Numbered from the stretch's first letter, positions 1 to 14,701 are shown. The stretch is DNA of 64,000 bases from Serinus canaria (GCF_022539315.1 NC_066317.1:42564435-42628434); one strand, 5' to 3'. Numbers and translations are program-made. Notes: generated by a model from the letters alone, not told the origin.

Positions 1-3000
1 TTTTCTTTACCCCCATTCATTTTTACTGTCCCTTTGAAAAAAATTATGTGCTACGTAAGGCATTTTTTGCAGCATAGTCTGATTCTTCTTAGAGGTGACA
101 AATCATGGAAGCATTGAGTACCAATGACCTCACCATGTACAGTCTGGTTGGGTTTGTTTGTTTTTCTGATAGAGAGTTAAAGGGCAGAAGTTTGAGCATT
201 TTGCAGGGCCACCATTGGAGAAATGTTCAGCCTGACTTTTCTGAACATCTCTTTTACTTGAGAATCACCAGGTTTTCTAAGGGCACCATAAAAGTTCTAC
301 ACAGCTACACTAGTGATATTTAGGGCAGGCAGTCATAGAGTGAGTGTATGGTTTGAATGTACTTTTGGTCTTATTATTATTTCACAATAAATTTCTTTTT
401 CTGACTCTTTAGGTCCTTACAGGCAGTTAAGTTATAGACCCATTATTGTTTTGTATGTACTGTTCTGTAGTAGAGAAAGTTAACTCTCCTGATTATAATA
501 CTGTGTCATTATATTATCATCTGAGTGCTAAAATAGGTTAGGCTGGTATTTGATAATTCCTGTGGGTCTTCACACAGACACCATGTTCTCTTCTCTCCTG
601 ATTGCAGAGAGCTCTGAATTAGTTTTGAGTCTGTTTTGTCAGCATAGCTGTCCTTTTAAAAGTTGCCATATATTCTCACATATTTTTTTTTTTCATAACT
701 ACAGAACAAAATTTATGCACATAAGAAAAGCTACTGAATATAACATTATAAGTGATAAACTATTTCAATTACTTCCCATTAAAATTCAGGAAGCAATGCA
801 ATAAGTTTTCTGTGAGTAAGGACTTATACCTACTGACATTAGGCTAGATTTGGATTTGTATTCAGCTGCTCATACCACATTAATGGTGATGATTTCTCAG
901 TCTGCTAGGAGCTTTAATTTTGTAGAGAAATTAGTTTGATGCTCATGACGTTTCCTCCTATATTATCCACTGTAGTTAAGAACACATAATTGCTCCTATT
1001 CTAACCTGTTTTCAGCTACAGCCAGAATTCTATTTAATGCACAATGAAAGCACTAAAGATTTGAAAAACATCAAAGACTAAAATTTTGATTTTTCCATCT
1101 AAATTGAATTTTGAAATTGTTTCTCATTAAGACTTAAAATCAAAAAAACCCAGTGTTAAAAGCTTAAATATAGGCCTGCATTGCAGAAAACTCATTAAAT
1201 CAATGATATAGGTTCTCATTATCAAAGTAACATAGAGTTTAACATAGGTTAACAGTTCTAGATATATGTTATAGCAAGACATAGAAATGGCAATTCCTTG
1301 CTCCTGTATTATTCTCATTAACTCTCTTTCAGGATTCTTGGATCTTCATATGTCATTGCCACAGAGAGGCATGGAACACATGTAGCTTTTACATAAGAAT
1401 TGTTCCTCTTTGGGGAAGCATCTGTGCATTTAAGCTTAAAAAAGGTGATAAAAATATTATTAAATCAGAAGAATCCATATGGCAGAGATTTGATAGGCAG
1501 AGACATTTGAGGGAAATACAAAAAAGGCTGAATATATTGATAGTGAAAATCTGGTGGAATTAAATTCTTACATCTGTGTATATCAAAATTGTGACAAGAC
1601 AAAGTTTTGGTCAGGATGAGCTGAATCATGACTATTCCCATTGTTGCATGTTAGAGACACATCAGAGAAGGAAGAAAACCAAATTTTCTTCTCTGTTATT
1701 ATTTTAGTTATCATCCCCTGAGTATTGAAGCCTGTGCATGTCAAGCATCTGATATCTGTGACTTCCCAGCTGGTTCCTAAGCACACCCCAAATATAACAC
1801 ACAGATGTTAAATAATATTCTTTCATTAATAATTCTCACTATGTCCAGTTTATCTCATCATTTTTGTAGTGTAAGTAAAGAAAACGCATATAATTTGTGA
1901 ATATTCCCTAAGATTCATAAATATATGTATAACTGGACAAGCAAAGTATTATGTGGAGGTCTAGAGTAAACCTAGAATGCTTTCTTCCTGATCCCACCTA
2001 TTATTTTAGGTAAAATGAACTTGTTTCACAGGTTTCCAGTAACTCCTAGCTGTTTTTAAGTGTCAGGCATACAAAATAATGGTCTAAAAAAGACCCTAAT
2101 TTAGATTGAAATACATTTTGAAAAACTTAAAACCAGTTACTTTTAAAATATGCATATTATTCCATAATACAGGCTGTTATTCCATAATACAGGCAGAGAT
2201 CTTGAAAATTACGTCTTCTCTGAGTGTTGCCTTAGCAACAGAGGAATTACAATATGTTTTAACTTAATGAAGTTTACCTTAGTTTTGATTTCTTTTCTTT
2301 ATGTAGATGCCAATGTTCTGGACTTTTTAAGGCAAGTTTACTCTAGGTGAATGAGAGCACAGGAATAGAACATTCAGTGAATATGTGTCTTTGTATGCAT
2401 CAGTTTGCCCATTTATTAATTTAGTACCTCAACAGTACCTATAAATGATTCTATTGGTCTGGAAGTTAACTACTGGACTGATTGGTAAAAACAATAAAAT
2501 GCATCACATCCTTACTGAGAATTTATTCTAAATCTAATATTCTTTTCCAAACTATTAGAACTAGAAATAAAAATAATCTTAGATGTTTGAGAGGGTGTAT
2601 GACATGTCACTGGAATATTGGAATTGTTTCTTTGGTCACAAAAACAATTTGACCTGCTGAAGGACAAAAAGAATTTTTCTCAGTGGACCCACCTGTAAAA
2701 ATGAGGGCAATAGTTTATGTACAAAGAGCCTGTTATAGACATCTTATACCTAAAGGACTATTTGCAAACATATTTGTTCAGAGAAATGCTCTGTTTTCAG
2801 TTCTGCCTGCTGATCAAAGCACTGACCTCAAACACAGCCCTGGGGCATAGCTTTCATTTAACAGAACCTGAATGTCCTCAGGCAAGCTGTGTCACACTTT
2901 TGGGTGTGACAGGTAAAGACTATCAATTGCCATTCACAGCACTTTTCTAACTTGTCTCCTGTCAGCACTTAAAAATATTCAGACATATGCAAATTAATTG

Positions 3001-3402
3001 AAGGGTCAAAATATGACATCCTATGATCTCTTTCAGTTATTTCACAGGATAAGGCTCAGATCATGTAATGTTACAGAGATTATGTATTCTATAACCTGAA
3101 TATTAGGTTGGAAAATCAATAAACTTTGCAGTTGAAGGTGGTCCTATCTTCTTCCTAGCTGTAAAGCCATGTAAGCATGCAAGGTTACTAATATTTTGAC
3201 TTTAAAAAAAGGCATTAAACCAAACTTGTACATAAAACATAAGGTAAAAGCAGTAATAAGAAGTTTCATTACTCCCCATAATAAGATGAGATCCACATAT
3301 AATGCCTGTCTGAAATGATGAAGCAACATATACTTGTCAATTCACACAATTTTGATTTAACAATCTCAATATCTTTCATTCTAATTACTTTTGGATTGTC
3401 AG
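1..3402. other. AT-rich unique non-coding stretch
   Basis: No recognised gene or transposon is visible. Open frames are short and rich in F, L, I, Y and C, as expected by chance in AT-rich DNA. The only internal structure noted is a 20-bp tandem duplication near 2157. If the candidate exons downstream are real, this stretch would be intronic. Confidence 0.6.
2157..2194. repeat. 20-bp tandem duplication
   Basis: The 18-mer TTATTCCATAATACAGGC occurs twice in direct orientation at a 20-bp period, with both copies identical. It is a small local duplication with no gene-like content. Confidence 0.85.
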
Positions 3403-3459
3403 CTTGTTTACATATACTGGATGAAGCCAATAGATCTCACAATTTCCAGCCAGTAGAAG
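3403..3459 (+). CDS. Candidate 57-nt internal exon (weak)
   Basis: A short plus-strand segment lies between an acceptor (a branch-point-like TTCTAAT, then a pyrimidine-rich tract ending TTGTCAG) and a strong donor (GAAG/GTGAGTAAA). One frame is open: two leading bases complete a codon and one trailing base starts the next, giving a symmetrical phase 1-1 exon. It reads as about 18 residues beginning CLHILDEANRS and ending QPVE. The phase fits the candidate exon at 21085, which also begins in phase 1. The exon is so short that an open frame is weak evidence, and the product is not recognised. It could equally be a chance pair of splice-like sites. Confidence 0.17.
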
Positions 3460-4835
3460 GTGAGTAAATGTAGAATTGTCCTTCAGACCAAAGTAAAAGC
3501 ATATTTTGCTTGACACAAATAGATAGATAGAGCTCTAAAAATGTTAGTTTATGGCCTAAATCTGTTCAAATATTTGCTTCCATCATCTGTTACCTACAAA
3601 GCCTGAAACAAGTATATTAATGGTAACATTTACTGAATAAAAGTGAGAAAAGACCTGGAAAAGAAGTTTTATGAACTTAGTGAGATTAAATTTGAATTGC
3701 TAACTGGTTTAATTGTTACAAAAATAAGAATTCACACATAGCCTGTGGAATTGCTGTTATATCTGTGTAAAAGACATCTGAATCAAACTTGCTCTGCACT
3801 GGTTGCTAAATCTTCCTTATGGGTCTCATGGGAAGTTCCTTTTATTGGTTCTGTAAATCTGGATTACTTTGCAATACCAAGTGGTTCTTCAAACCTTTTA
3901 TAGTTCCTACACCACCCTGAAAACTATTTTCATTTAACAGTTTCACTTCAAGACTCAACTGCCACAGGATATAACATACAATATTGGGTTGTTGCCATGT
4001 CAGTATTCTCTTATGTAATCTGTGGAAAAGGTTTGGATTTCATCAAAAAAAAAGAGGTCATTTAACCTTCATGTTTAAGAGACTTGATGTGTGCCTTTGG
4101 ACTTTTACTTGGTCTTCTCTTAAGTAAAATAATACATAACTACTGATTTGGAAAAAGTATGACATAAAGTAAAGTTAATAATAATAATAATACTAGTACT
4201 AGTACTAATCATTTTAAGAAGTACATCTCACAGCTTTCATCAGCAAAATAAACACATCTGATTCCACTCATTGACTTGTAGTTTAAAATCACTGCTCTGT
4301 CTTAATTATTTTTTAAAATTTTTACTGATATTACAGATATAGCTGTGCCTGCATTACCAATTTTTCATTGAATCTGGTCACAGATCCTATGATTATGGAT
4401 GCTACTCTGCAGACTTAGATGCCATTCTGCCATTTCTACCCTAATTTTTAACTCATCTTCAGGGAAAACACAGTCTAAGCAAGGGGTTGGTTTAGGTTAG
4501 GCTCTGTCTGCCTTTGAAAAACTGCCACTGTAGAGACCTGTTATGTAAATTTTCATATAGCTAAAAGAATATTGGCAGTTGGAAGCAGAGTTTCCTGCTG
4601 AAGTTTTATGATGGAGGAATTTAGTGCTGGAGAAAAATCAGAGGAAAAATGCGTCTCAAGGAGGAGTTATAAGTGACAATAAGGTTTAAACTTAAGAGGA
4701 GAGAAAAATAAATGGATATTTATAGGAAATATTTTATTGAAAAATAAACCAGAAGGAACTAATTAGGGCATGGAAATTTTTATTTAGTGAAACAGAAGAT
4801 TTGGATTTTGTCTGTAGTGCTACTAAAAAGATCCA
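3460..4835. other. AT-rich unique stretch
   Basis: No gene is seen. It holds the short (TAA)n and TACTAG repeat near 4175 and otherwise unique AT-rich sequence. Confidence 0.6.
4175..4207. repeat. (TAA)n followed by (TACTAG)n
   Basis: About six TAA units run directly into a TACTAGTACTAGTACTA tract, which is itself self-complementary. It is a simple compound microsatellite. Confidence 0.8.
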
Positions 4836-4985
4836 GTCATGGAATTGCTGAATGGTTTGGGTTGGAAGGGACCTTAAAAATCATCTAGTTCCAACCCTTC
4901 TGCCATGGGCTGGGATGTCCCTTGCTAGCTCAGTTATTCAGGATCCCATCCAACCTGGCCTTGAACACTCCCAGGGATGGATTAC
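4836..4985 (-). mobile_element. CR1-type LINE 3' tail fragment
   Basis: Read on the minus strand, this ends with the familiar avian CR1 terminus: a CCAGGCTGGATGGG-like segment (here GGCCAGGTTGGATGGG), then GGTTGGAACTAGATGATTTTTAAGGTCCCTTCCAACCC and a degraded ATT-rich tail. Only about 150 bp of the 3' untranslated end remain. The 8-bp ATTCTATG tail repeats are eroded, so this is an old copy. Truncated 3' ends are the usual state of CR1 insertions in bird genomes. No coding part is present. Confidence 0.88.
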
Positions 4986-7900
4986 TTCTTCAAGTTCTCA
5001 AAAGGATGGACTATGCATGTGTGAACAGAATGGTGACAAAAATATTGTTTACATGAGAGGCATGCACCAACTCAACTGAACAGGAAGCCCTCCTCTCTTT
5101 TTCCTCTTGCTCCCTTTGTCTCTCTCTGTTGACCTAAGTTCTGGACTGTCCATGTAGCAGGACCAACACAGGATCTAAGAACTGGTGACCTTCTTTCTTC
5201 TTCTCTTTTTCTGTCTTTATTTCTGCTCTCCTTGGCTTTGTCTTGGCAAAGTGTGTTTATCATATTCTACCCCTAACTCTGTACTGAGGTTTGGTGACAT
5301 GATTTGGGGGTTATTAAACTGTGTCGTGAAACCAAGGGCTTGTTAGCCAACATTTTGGAGACTAAATAATGGGATAATAGCCAGAGGTAAGGTGACTATA
5401 CTATAAAAGCATAAGGGTTCTTTGACACTTGTACTGGTGCTGTTGTTCAGCCTGACGAGAATTTATAACTAATTTCAAGTCCCATTGCAGGCGGGTTATG
5501 ACAGTAAAAATGTGAGCTAAATAAGATGATGAGATCTACCAGAAACTTAAAGTGTTGGAGGCACTTGCTGAGATGCAAAGAAATCTTTTGAACCTCTTTT
5601 TCAGTCTATCAGGCATAGATAGATGTCGTGTGCTTCTTTCAGCATATTTAAAGTTTTGGTTTTAACTTTAGGTGGAATGGTAAATGTTCACAAGATGACA
5701 AAATGGTGATGTTACCTAGTTGTCAATACTTTTTGCTCCAGTCAGCCTCTAGTGATTTATATATTAGGACTATCAGAAACCCTCTTTGTATGAATTGAAT
5801 GAATACTCACAGTCAGATTATTGGAAGCCTAATGAAAGAAGCAGTGTGATAGATTTTTCAGGACTTTTAGTAGTCCAGAAATTTAATGATGGTTTTTGTA
5901 TATCAATTTACTTTCATGCATTTTGTGCTTACATATGTCCAGTGTTTTATCAACAGATATAAAAAATATTTTTCTGTAGCTTTTATTTTTCTATATTATA
6001 TTATCATAAAAAATATGTTTAATGATTTTGAAATTACCTCCTGGGGGTAAGTAAATGCTCATTTTAATTCAATTGTTGGCATTTCTTATGTTTTACACTG
6101 GAGCTGGGAGAGTTTATGAGTACCTGAGCATCTTCAGAGCTAGATTCTGACATTTTTGACTTCTAGCCAATTGGTTTAGAAAGAAGCCACTGCCATTTCT
6201 GTGACACAGGAAAATGTGCACTGCACAAAGTGCATTTGCCAAAGCTCCTTTTTCAATGGGAGACTTTATTGAGATGTGTCTGGAGGGTAGGAACATATGG
6301 TTACTCCATGAAGTAATTTATAGGAAGCATGTCCTTTCTCTATCACATCTGTGGCACTATCACATGGCCTATTTTTGTCGAATTTACTCAGCCAGATTTC
6401 CCTGTCTGTATAATATGATCCCAACCAAGTATTTCTGGTTCCCAAAAGACCCAGCTCCAGCAGTCCAGAGAATAAGCACAGAAGAAGGAGACTGCTTTTC
6501 CCCCTCATAATTCTATGGTGCCCCTAGCAGAATTTTCCATTAAGGATAGCAGTTTTAGTACAAAGAAAATTGCAAGTCAAAAAGAATTGTTTTTAAAACC
6601 AAACTTTTTTGCAAAGTGGCCCCAACCACTCTACTCTTTAATTTTTGACGGTTTTGACAGGAGGTAATGTAATTGGAACATATAATGCAAACTGAAAAAT
6701 TAGAATACAAAATATTGCATTCTAATTTCAACGTATTTATTTAACTTAAAATATAATTTTATAGTTACAGCAGGATTTTTGGGTTTTTTAGTGGGGGTGA
6801 TCAGAGAAATAAGACCTTTAATTTTATAAGTGAATTATTTTCTTTTTATTCTGGTGAAGACACTTGAACTTTCTACAAATAAGTGAAACACCTCCCATCA
6901 GAAACTTGAAAGCCAGTGATTTGTTAAAAGAAAAAAATATCCTGGTAAAAACTGATTATAAGTCAAAATATGACTTCTGAGCCATGACACTGATTGTACA
7001 AATTCTTTTGTCCAGAAGGAGTATATATAGGCATCAATTAGTATTAAAACCATAAGAAAAATATTAGGTATACAAATCACTGTTTTCTCAAGTAACGAAA
7101 AATTCAGAATAAAACCTAAAATTCAAACAATTCCAAAGGAATAAAAATTTTCTTCTCATTTCTCATTTTCCTTTATTATTTTTTTTAATACAAACATATT
7201 TAAAAATTACTCTAACTATGGGTGGGGCTCATATGTTCCTAGCTTATTATCAAAGATTTTTCAGAGACAGTGTCCTTGTTGTGTCAGATATTGATCTTTA
7301 GCTTGAGAGTGTTAAAACAGTTAACAGAATTCTGTGCCAGTAGGAAGTTTATAACCTGCTAGTTTGTTTCTTATCTGCCTCATTTTTTGATTTTATTTAC
7401 TTTTGATTTTCTCAATTTAAAAATTCCATTTTTATTTTCCTGTCTGTGTTTCTTCTGAGACTCCCTGATATGAGGCAGAACATGTGACTTCCTCAGTGTG
7501 TCACCCATCATGAGAAGATTCTTTCCCATAAATAAACACTGACAAGTCTCCCTTTGCTGAGCTAGTAAATCTCCACTTACAGCTACAAAATTTCCTTTGA
7601 ACAAGAAAAGGAACCGTTGTAATTTTTTTTTCCTCCTGATAGTTTCTGTAATGCAAACCAAACAGCCTGGGAGGACAGAAAATTATCCTGTATATCTAAT
7701 AAATACATTTGTAAACACACTCTGGTAGTCATAGCTTTGAGCTGCTGGGTCATAGCTGTGAGCATGCTTGCAATCCCTTTTTGCCATTTGGGAAATTAGG
7801 GCCTTTATGATAGGGATGAGAGATATCTGTGTCTCATCCACGCTGGGATGTTTACAGCTGGATATCTCAGGCCAGCTTTTGGACTGGAGGGAGTGAAAGA

Positions 7901-9032
7901 TTTTTGCTGCAGGAAAATTTGAGAACCACTATTGAAAAGCAGGGTTTTTGTAAGTTTGGTTTTATTATGTACCTCTGCACATTACCTGTTCTCTAAGGAA
8001 AGTCAAAACTTGCATGTCTGATGTAGAAAGTGATCCTACTACTATTTTAAACAGTGGGGTTTTGGGTTTTTTTGTAGTTTGAAATGTATTGAGTGCCATA
8101 ACACTTAGAAAAATGTTATTGTTGGAGTTATCAAGGCATAAGTATTTCCAAAACCAAAACAGAAATCGATACATTCTGCATAAATAGTGGGAATGTACTT
8201 TCTTTAAGAGGACAAAATACAAGATCTTGCCTCTGAATGGAAAAAATCCCAACACAATAAAGAGATGCATTAACCCTGAGAGGGACTAATTTTAGGATTT
8301 CCAAAAGTAAATGGGAATCTGTCATGATTATGTCATGTGTGATACCACTTAGCTCTTGTGTGCAATTACATTTATGTGCAAAATAAATATGCAATGGAGT
8401 ATGAAAAATATATCTAGCATGCACATGTGTGATTTCTTTCTGTGTTTCTAAGTTTTGTGTTTTACCAAACACAGTTTTGGCAAAATTTGTGTGCTTGTTT
8501 TACAACACCTCAGGTCTGATTTCAGTAAATCTGTTACCTGATATCTTGTTTGTTTCTGAACAACAGACAGGCTGAAATTATTTAAGTTCCCAGAGTGTAA
8601 ACTAACCTCATCCATCCATAAGAAGCATGAAGCTTCATAGATTAACTTTGGCTTTGAGCAATGTGATGTCTGAAAGCCAGATCCTCTGTGGTGTAAATTA
8701 AATTAATTCTCCTTCTCTGCCTTCAGTGGCTTGCACAAACTTACAGCAGCTGAGCACATGACCTTACACTCAGAGTCAATGTGTCCATAAGAGACACAGA
8801 CAGTGCTGTGAAATGAAATGCATTTAGATTTTTCAGTTCTCCTCCTGACATTTTTACTCATTCATTTCCTTTTTGCCTCCCGGTGTCTTTGGGAATGAGG
8901 CAAGGAGAACAGCATTTAAGCCTGGTTCAGTACAAATGTAGACTACAATGGTATAGTCATGTATTACAAATCTGCAGCATTTATGTATATATTATGCCTG
9001 TACTATGGGGCTAAGTTATGCCTCCATATAGC

Positions 9033-9080
9033 TTTATTCACAATGTGCATTGCACATTTATTCTCAATGTGCATTGCAGA
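9033..9080. repeat. 24-bp tandem duplication
   Basis: Two adjacent 24-bp units (9033-9056 and 9057-9080) share 22 of 24 bases. The unit core AATGTGCATTGCA is nearly self-complementary, so each unit can form a small stem. Confidence 0.85.
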
Positions 9081-12000
9081 TGCAGACCTGTACTTGAAAA
9101 GAATATGTGATTTTATCATATTTTGCAAGTATCTCATAACTTTTTGTATATACCAGTGATATATCAGTTAATACATGAATTTAGCAGCATTTTATTTATT
9201 TTAATATGATATCTTCATGACTTACAAGCTGAAGATGCAGCTTTTCATATTTTCTGTTTTTTTCTAAAATGGGTTCAGTACTAATTCAAATGTACATTTA
9301 GCAAAATTTTCTTTCTTTGCATTGTACTTGCTTTACAGATGTTGTTATAGCAACTTTAAACAGGAACAAGATGTCAGCAAACATGACAAGCTACGTTATT
9401 TCTCACCATCTGTAGTCAAAGGACTTCAGAAAATCATTGTTTGTATCCTCCTCTCTAAGGAGCACTTATTGTCAGTTGAACTAAATGTGTTTAATCCAGA
9501 TAGATTCTTTTAAATTTTAGTGAACAGATGTTCTGCCTTTGTGTAAGTGCACACGGTGATGAAAATGGTGATGAAAATGTGTGTCTGTTAAGCAGCAGCA
9601 TTGGACAAGTTTTTCCAAAGGGTGCCATTAGAGCACTTACTACACATATCTGTCTTCCTCTAAAAGCAGGCAACTTCCAAAAGACTTGTTTGATTTTCTG
9701 ATCATGCATCTCGACACATCATTATTGGCTAGATTTTTATGCAGAATTTTTAATTTACGTATATTGGAACTAAAATTATTTGTCTAACTTGCTGAAAAGA
9801 TAAATCAGTTTTCAGTAAAATGTGGTAGTAATTAAGTTTTTTATTCCAACCATATCTCAGAAAACCGATGTGGTTAAACTCACAGTTCCTCAAACCATTC
9901 CTTCTTCCCATCGTGTGCATCCTAGAAATAATTGCAATTTAGCAGTTACAGTGTTTCATATATGAGGTCCAAATGCCATAGATTTTCTTCAGAGAAAGCA
10001 ATAAGCACAAAGGCAGCTTACAGTATATAATTGGCTAGAGTCAAGCAGACCTCACCCAGACACTTTGCTGAAACTAATTCTAACTCTGTAGAATAATAAC
10101 TGATTAGAATTGTTTCATGTAATTCGGGAAAATTCCTTTTTCTAACCAAGGGAAAACAATGTTAATAAGATGTTAGCTGTCAATATTACTGTAATGCCAA
10201 ATTTTATACACATGTGAACAAGCTACTGAGAAAAATCAGAGTTTTATTTCAGCCTCTACATGACCCCATGCTACTGAAGCCTCTGTAGATATGAAACAGC
10301 TGCACCATAGTTGCTAGGAGACAGTAAAACTATTAGTTTTGGCTGCAACATGACCTAGGTCTACATCTCTTAGAGCATCTTTGTACCTTAGGCAATTCCT
10401 GCATGGAAAGTTCAAAAGCAGTAAAAAAATTTCGTCAAGCTTCTGATCCTTAACTAAATAACTTCTGAACTGACTGTAGCAAAAGGCAACTTAGAGTAGG
10501 GAAACATACTTAAGTGAAGAAAATTCTTCAATTTCTCTCAAAATTATCTACCCACAGTCTTAGAATATGAAATTTGATATTTTCCAAACTCATAACTTTC
10601 CAATATGCAAAGCTGTTTTATCAAACTCACTGGTAAACATGTAGTGTTCTTGTTTTTACTTGTGTGTTCTTAAATCCTTAATTCTACTTCTTGGAGAGCT
10701 TCCTGTATTTCTTGTGGACAGGTTTCTTATTGCAGCTCTGTCATCTTTTATGGAAGAAAATTCAATTTTAATTCATCCTAGTCATGCATAAAACAGAGCA
10801 CACATTTTTAGTGAAGTACTGATAATAGTTGTTGCTACTGGATGCCCATAGGTTTGGTTTCTCTAGGAAAAATAAATTTGTGGTTAAGATTACACAATGA
10901 GTTTGTGACTCATTGGGGTCATACATTTTAAGGAAAGGATTGTGCTGGATATTTCCTAAGATCTCTTACATTGTATTGCCCATTGCATTTCTTCAAATTA
11001 TGAAATATGCCTGTAACTTTTGATACATTTGGAACATGATTGTAAGTTTATTTTTGATTATGCCATATAGCTTTTGCAATTTATTCCATACATCATTCCC
11101 TTTTTTTTTGGTGTTATCTCTGTATAATGGAATAATATTTCCTACTACACAGAATAGAGATTTATTCATGGCTGAGGATTGTTTGGATGCAATAGAGTTT
11201 GAAATCATCTAAGAAGAAAAAAAATGGGGGATTCCTTATGAAGGTAACAGCTATTGAAAGTAAACCAGAAAAACAGAAAAGAAGATAAAGGCTCTTTCTG
11301 GTAGTTTGAGGCCACAACAAAAATGTATGATACAATTTCTCTTTGCTCCTTGAATTTTTGGAACATTCTATGAAATGTAATTTATCAATAGAGTATGAAT
11401 ATTTCCTTAAAGTTTGAAAATATAATTTAAAGCTTAGGATATAAAAATATTAAAGTCTATTTTCATAGAGAATCAAACTGAAGGTTCTCTGAGCACCCAA
11501 GTAAGTGATTTATGATTTAATCAAGACATAGGACTTAGATTTATGATGGCTCTTTCAGAGGCTTGTTTCTCTGGTGTAAAACTAGGTGAAGGTGTTGTAG
11601 ATGTTGGGTGGATTGTTTCTGTGAAGGAGATATGAAGGGAAGTGAGGTTCTTCAACAAGCAGGGAGACAATAATACTAATGCCTTATTTCTGTGATTCTG
11701 CAAAAACTGAATAGTTAGATCACATCCTGGGTCAATCTGTTTCAAAACTCAGCTGAATTCAGAAATACCCATGTTTAACAAACTGAAAGACCAAGTCAGA
11801 CTTCTAGGAGGGAGTGCAGATGTCTGACTTGGGCTTTTCTGGGAAGATTGTGCTTTGAGAACCTCTAAAAACTGGAGCTAATCACAGCACCCCACATTCT
11901 AGCATTCATAAATCTCAAAACATTTTACAATATTGGTTTATTGTTTGTAACCATAAACAACGTTTTGGATTAGGTCTTTCTTCTGATACTGAGTGAATAG

Positions 12001-12236
12001 GAAAAGAATCCATCAATCATTGTACTTTTAAATAAAAAATGAGGAGGACTCTGGATTTACAAAAGAATATTTTCCAAGAAAAAAGTCTGAGCTGATTATT
12101 GAGTGCATTTTGAAAGATGATAAAAAGATAACTTCTGAAGTATGAATGAACTTATTTCCAATCTAGAAACCACCATGCAAAAGAATTGAGGTCTGTGTTT
12201 CACAAGTTGCTCAGCAAGTTCGTTTGGGTTTGGACT

Positions 12237-12273
12237 ATTTATATTTATATTTATTTATTTATATTTATTTTAT
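12237..12273. repeat. TTTA/TATTTA simple repeat
   Basis: Imperfect ATTT and ATATTT units make up a low-complexity AT microsatellite. Confidence 0.8.
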
Positions 12274-14701
12274 GGCTACTCCACTGAAAGTTTATGAACT
12301 ATTCATAAAATATTTGCAAGGGTGAATTTTTTCAGAGATCTTTTGGAAATTATACAAAAAACCCTCTTCTAATTTCTTTTGAATGGAAGTGGGAGTCAAA
12401 CTTTTCCACACCTCAAATTAATTTTTTCAAGCACAGTAAAATTAGAAATCAGTCAATTAAATTGATCAATTGATAAAATAAATTAATTTTTCTTACTGCA
12501 ATAAGACAAAATATTCTCTACATTACTCTAGATTTAAAGTCAGAAGCCTGAGAAATTACAGTGATAAGAGAGGCAATAAGACAATTTCATTTGCCTAATC
12601 TGCATGAAGCGCCCTCTTTATGTACTCTGCAAAACTAAAAGATTCAAGATATGCAATCTGCTACATAATGCAACAGACTTGTCAAATTTAAGTACATTTT
12701 AACAATATATTTTAAGCAGATTATGAAATTCAACATTGAAATAGAAGACATAAATTTTTATCTCTAGTTCACAGAGATTGTCAGATTTACACAGAAATGA
12801 ATGGAATATATTGGTTTCAACACTATCAAATGAGGTAAACTTACAATATCATGGCTGCTCTACTTCAGAGATGATAGGAAAGTATTAAGTTACAAGCAGT
12901 CTTTGCTACTGTATTACTGCTAAGCCAATTTCCTAACTTTGTGACTTTTTCTGGAGAGATTTTTTCAAATAAAAGGGTCATTCTTCCAATATTCCATGTG
13001 TTTCTTTAACAACTAAGAACATTTGGTTTATGCAGATTTTTTTACCACTCACAATAAATAGAAACACATCTCACTGTGGGCAGAAAATATATGTAGTCTA
13101 CATTTTGTTCAGCTGCTGGGATACAGTCTAAAATATTGAAGCGCACTTAGGAAGTACCAAAAGGATTTATGTTAATAAAATATTAATGACTATTTACATA
13201 TGGTGATCAGACTCTATTATTCTAGGTCTGAAAAGCAATATATCTAGGTAAAATAGTTTTCTATTATTCTAGGACAGTGTAATTAAAATTCACTAGAAGG
13301 AATACATCTTGGAGTGGTCTGATTTGCTCCAGGGAAGAAATTCCAAAATAAGATCCATTTGCTGAATTATGTTTTTTTTGTGACAGAAAAATCTCCAAGC
13401 CAGCATCATGGCATAGGAAGATTCATGATGCAGGGCCATTCCTGCTTTATTCTTTATAGATACTGTGTTCTGTTCCTCACACAAAAATTGTCTCTTCATC
13501 TGCATCTATCTCACCTTTATTACCAAGTTGAGGCAAGCAGGCAAGAAAGAATGGACATTTTCACTTTCTGGGGCCTGAGAAGTCTCCTAAGACTTTTCCT
13601 CACTGTAACTGCTTTGATGGAGTTGCTTTTCAGCTTTAGAGACAAAAGTCTCCAGGTTTTCTCATTGGAGAAATAAGGATATTCAATTGTATTACACAAT
13701 GTTTGTTATAATGCAATTGCAGGGTTTTCTTTGTCAACAGGAAACTTAATGTATTTTTTTTTTAAATCTTCAACTTTTTTTTTTCTGGTCTTTTTCAAAT
13801 GCTATAAACCAAGGAAGTTAAACAAATAAATGAGCTTTCAAATATGATATTACCACCAGAAAATCCTTTCTGGGTCCTATAATTAAATATTATCATTGTA
13901 CCTATTTATTGTAACTACAGTTAGGCCAAACTTGGCTTCATTAACCTTTGTTTTTATGTCCATTAGGACATAAAATCTTTGACTTGGCTGGTTTTTACAT
14001 TCCTTTCACCACCTATTTGTGTTTTGTGACTAGTAAATGCAAACCACATAGTGGTGAGAGTCAACCCCTTGCTCCCACAAAAACTACTGTATGTACTATC
14101 TTTGACAGGTAGTGTTTGTGGTAGTGGTAGTGAAAATAATCATAATAATAATGAATACAGAGGTTAAAGGGATTTGCTTTAAAATTCTGAAGAGCTGTTT
14201 TTCAGCAACAAGATATAAACATATTTTCTCAGCCCAGCAGAATAGGATGAAATATAATCATAAAATGTAAAAACCCCAGTACATTATAGCTGAAGGAATG
14301 TAGCAAATACATTAATTTATGACTTCAGGTCAAATTGCAAAAAATCTTTGCATCTTTTAAACACAGAACAATGTGAACAACCCAGTATACCTAATGGGCT
14401 GAAATATCAGCAGAGTTGCAGCCTACTTCACGGTTTAGAAATCAATATTTTCATTAATTTCCTAGTTTTAAAATGCACTGAGTAATCTGATGAGATGAAG
14501 GACCTTCTCAGAAAAAAACAACCCCATGTGAGACAAATGCTTAAAGGCCATAGGTTTCTGAGAACCTTGAAGGAGAAATACCCTTAAAAGTACATATGAC
14601 CTGCTTTGCTATAGCAATTTGTAACTGGGTTGGTTGTCATATTCTCTTTCCTCCCTTTACCTTATTTAAACCATCTGCCATGTACAAATCTATTTTGAAG
14701 G

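Larger units (their letters stand above)
4986..14701. other. Long AT-rich non-coding stretch
   Basis: No recognised gene or large repeat was found in nearly 10 kb. Minor structures are a 24-bp tandem duplication at 9033, a 12-bp tandem GGTGATGAAAAT pair near 9555 and a TTTA-type simple repeat at 12237. The open frames of about 60 to 113 codons on both strands lack recognisable domains and look like chance ORFs. Confidence 0.55.

Noticed and set aside
705..804. Possible terminal exon after a strong TTTTTCATAACTACAG acceptor, about 32 codons then TAA
   Set aside because: The acceptor is good, but 32 codons are easily open by chance and nothing in the peptide is recognisable.
8131..8472. 113-codon minus-strand open frame
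   Set aside because: Its Cys/Phe/Leu/Ile-rich composition has no domain or splice context, and its length is within what AT-rich DNA gives by chance.
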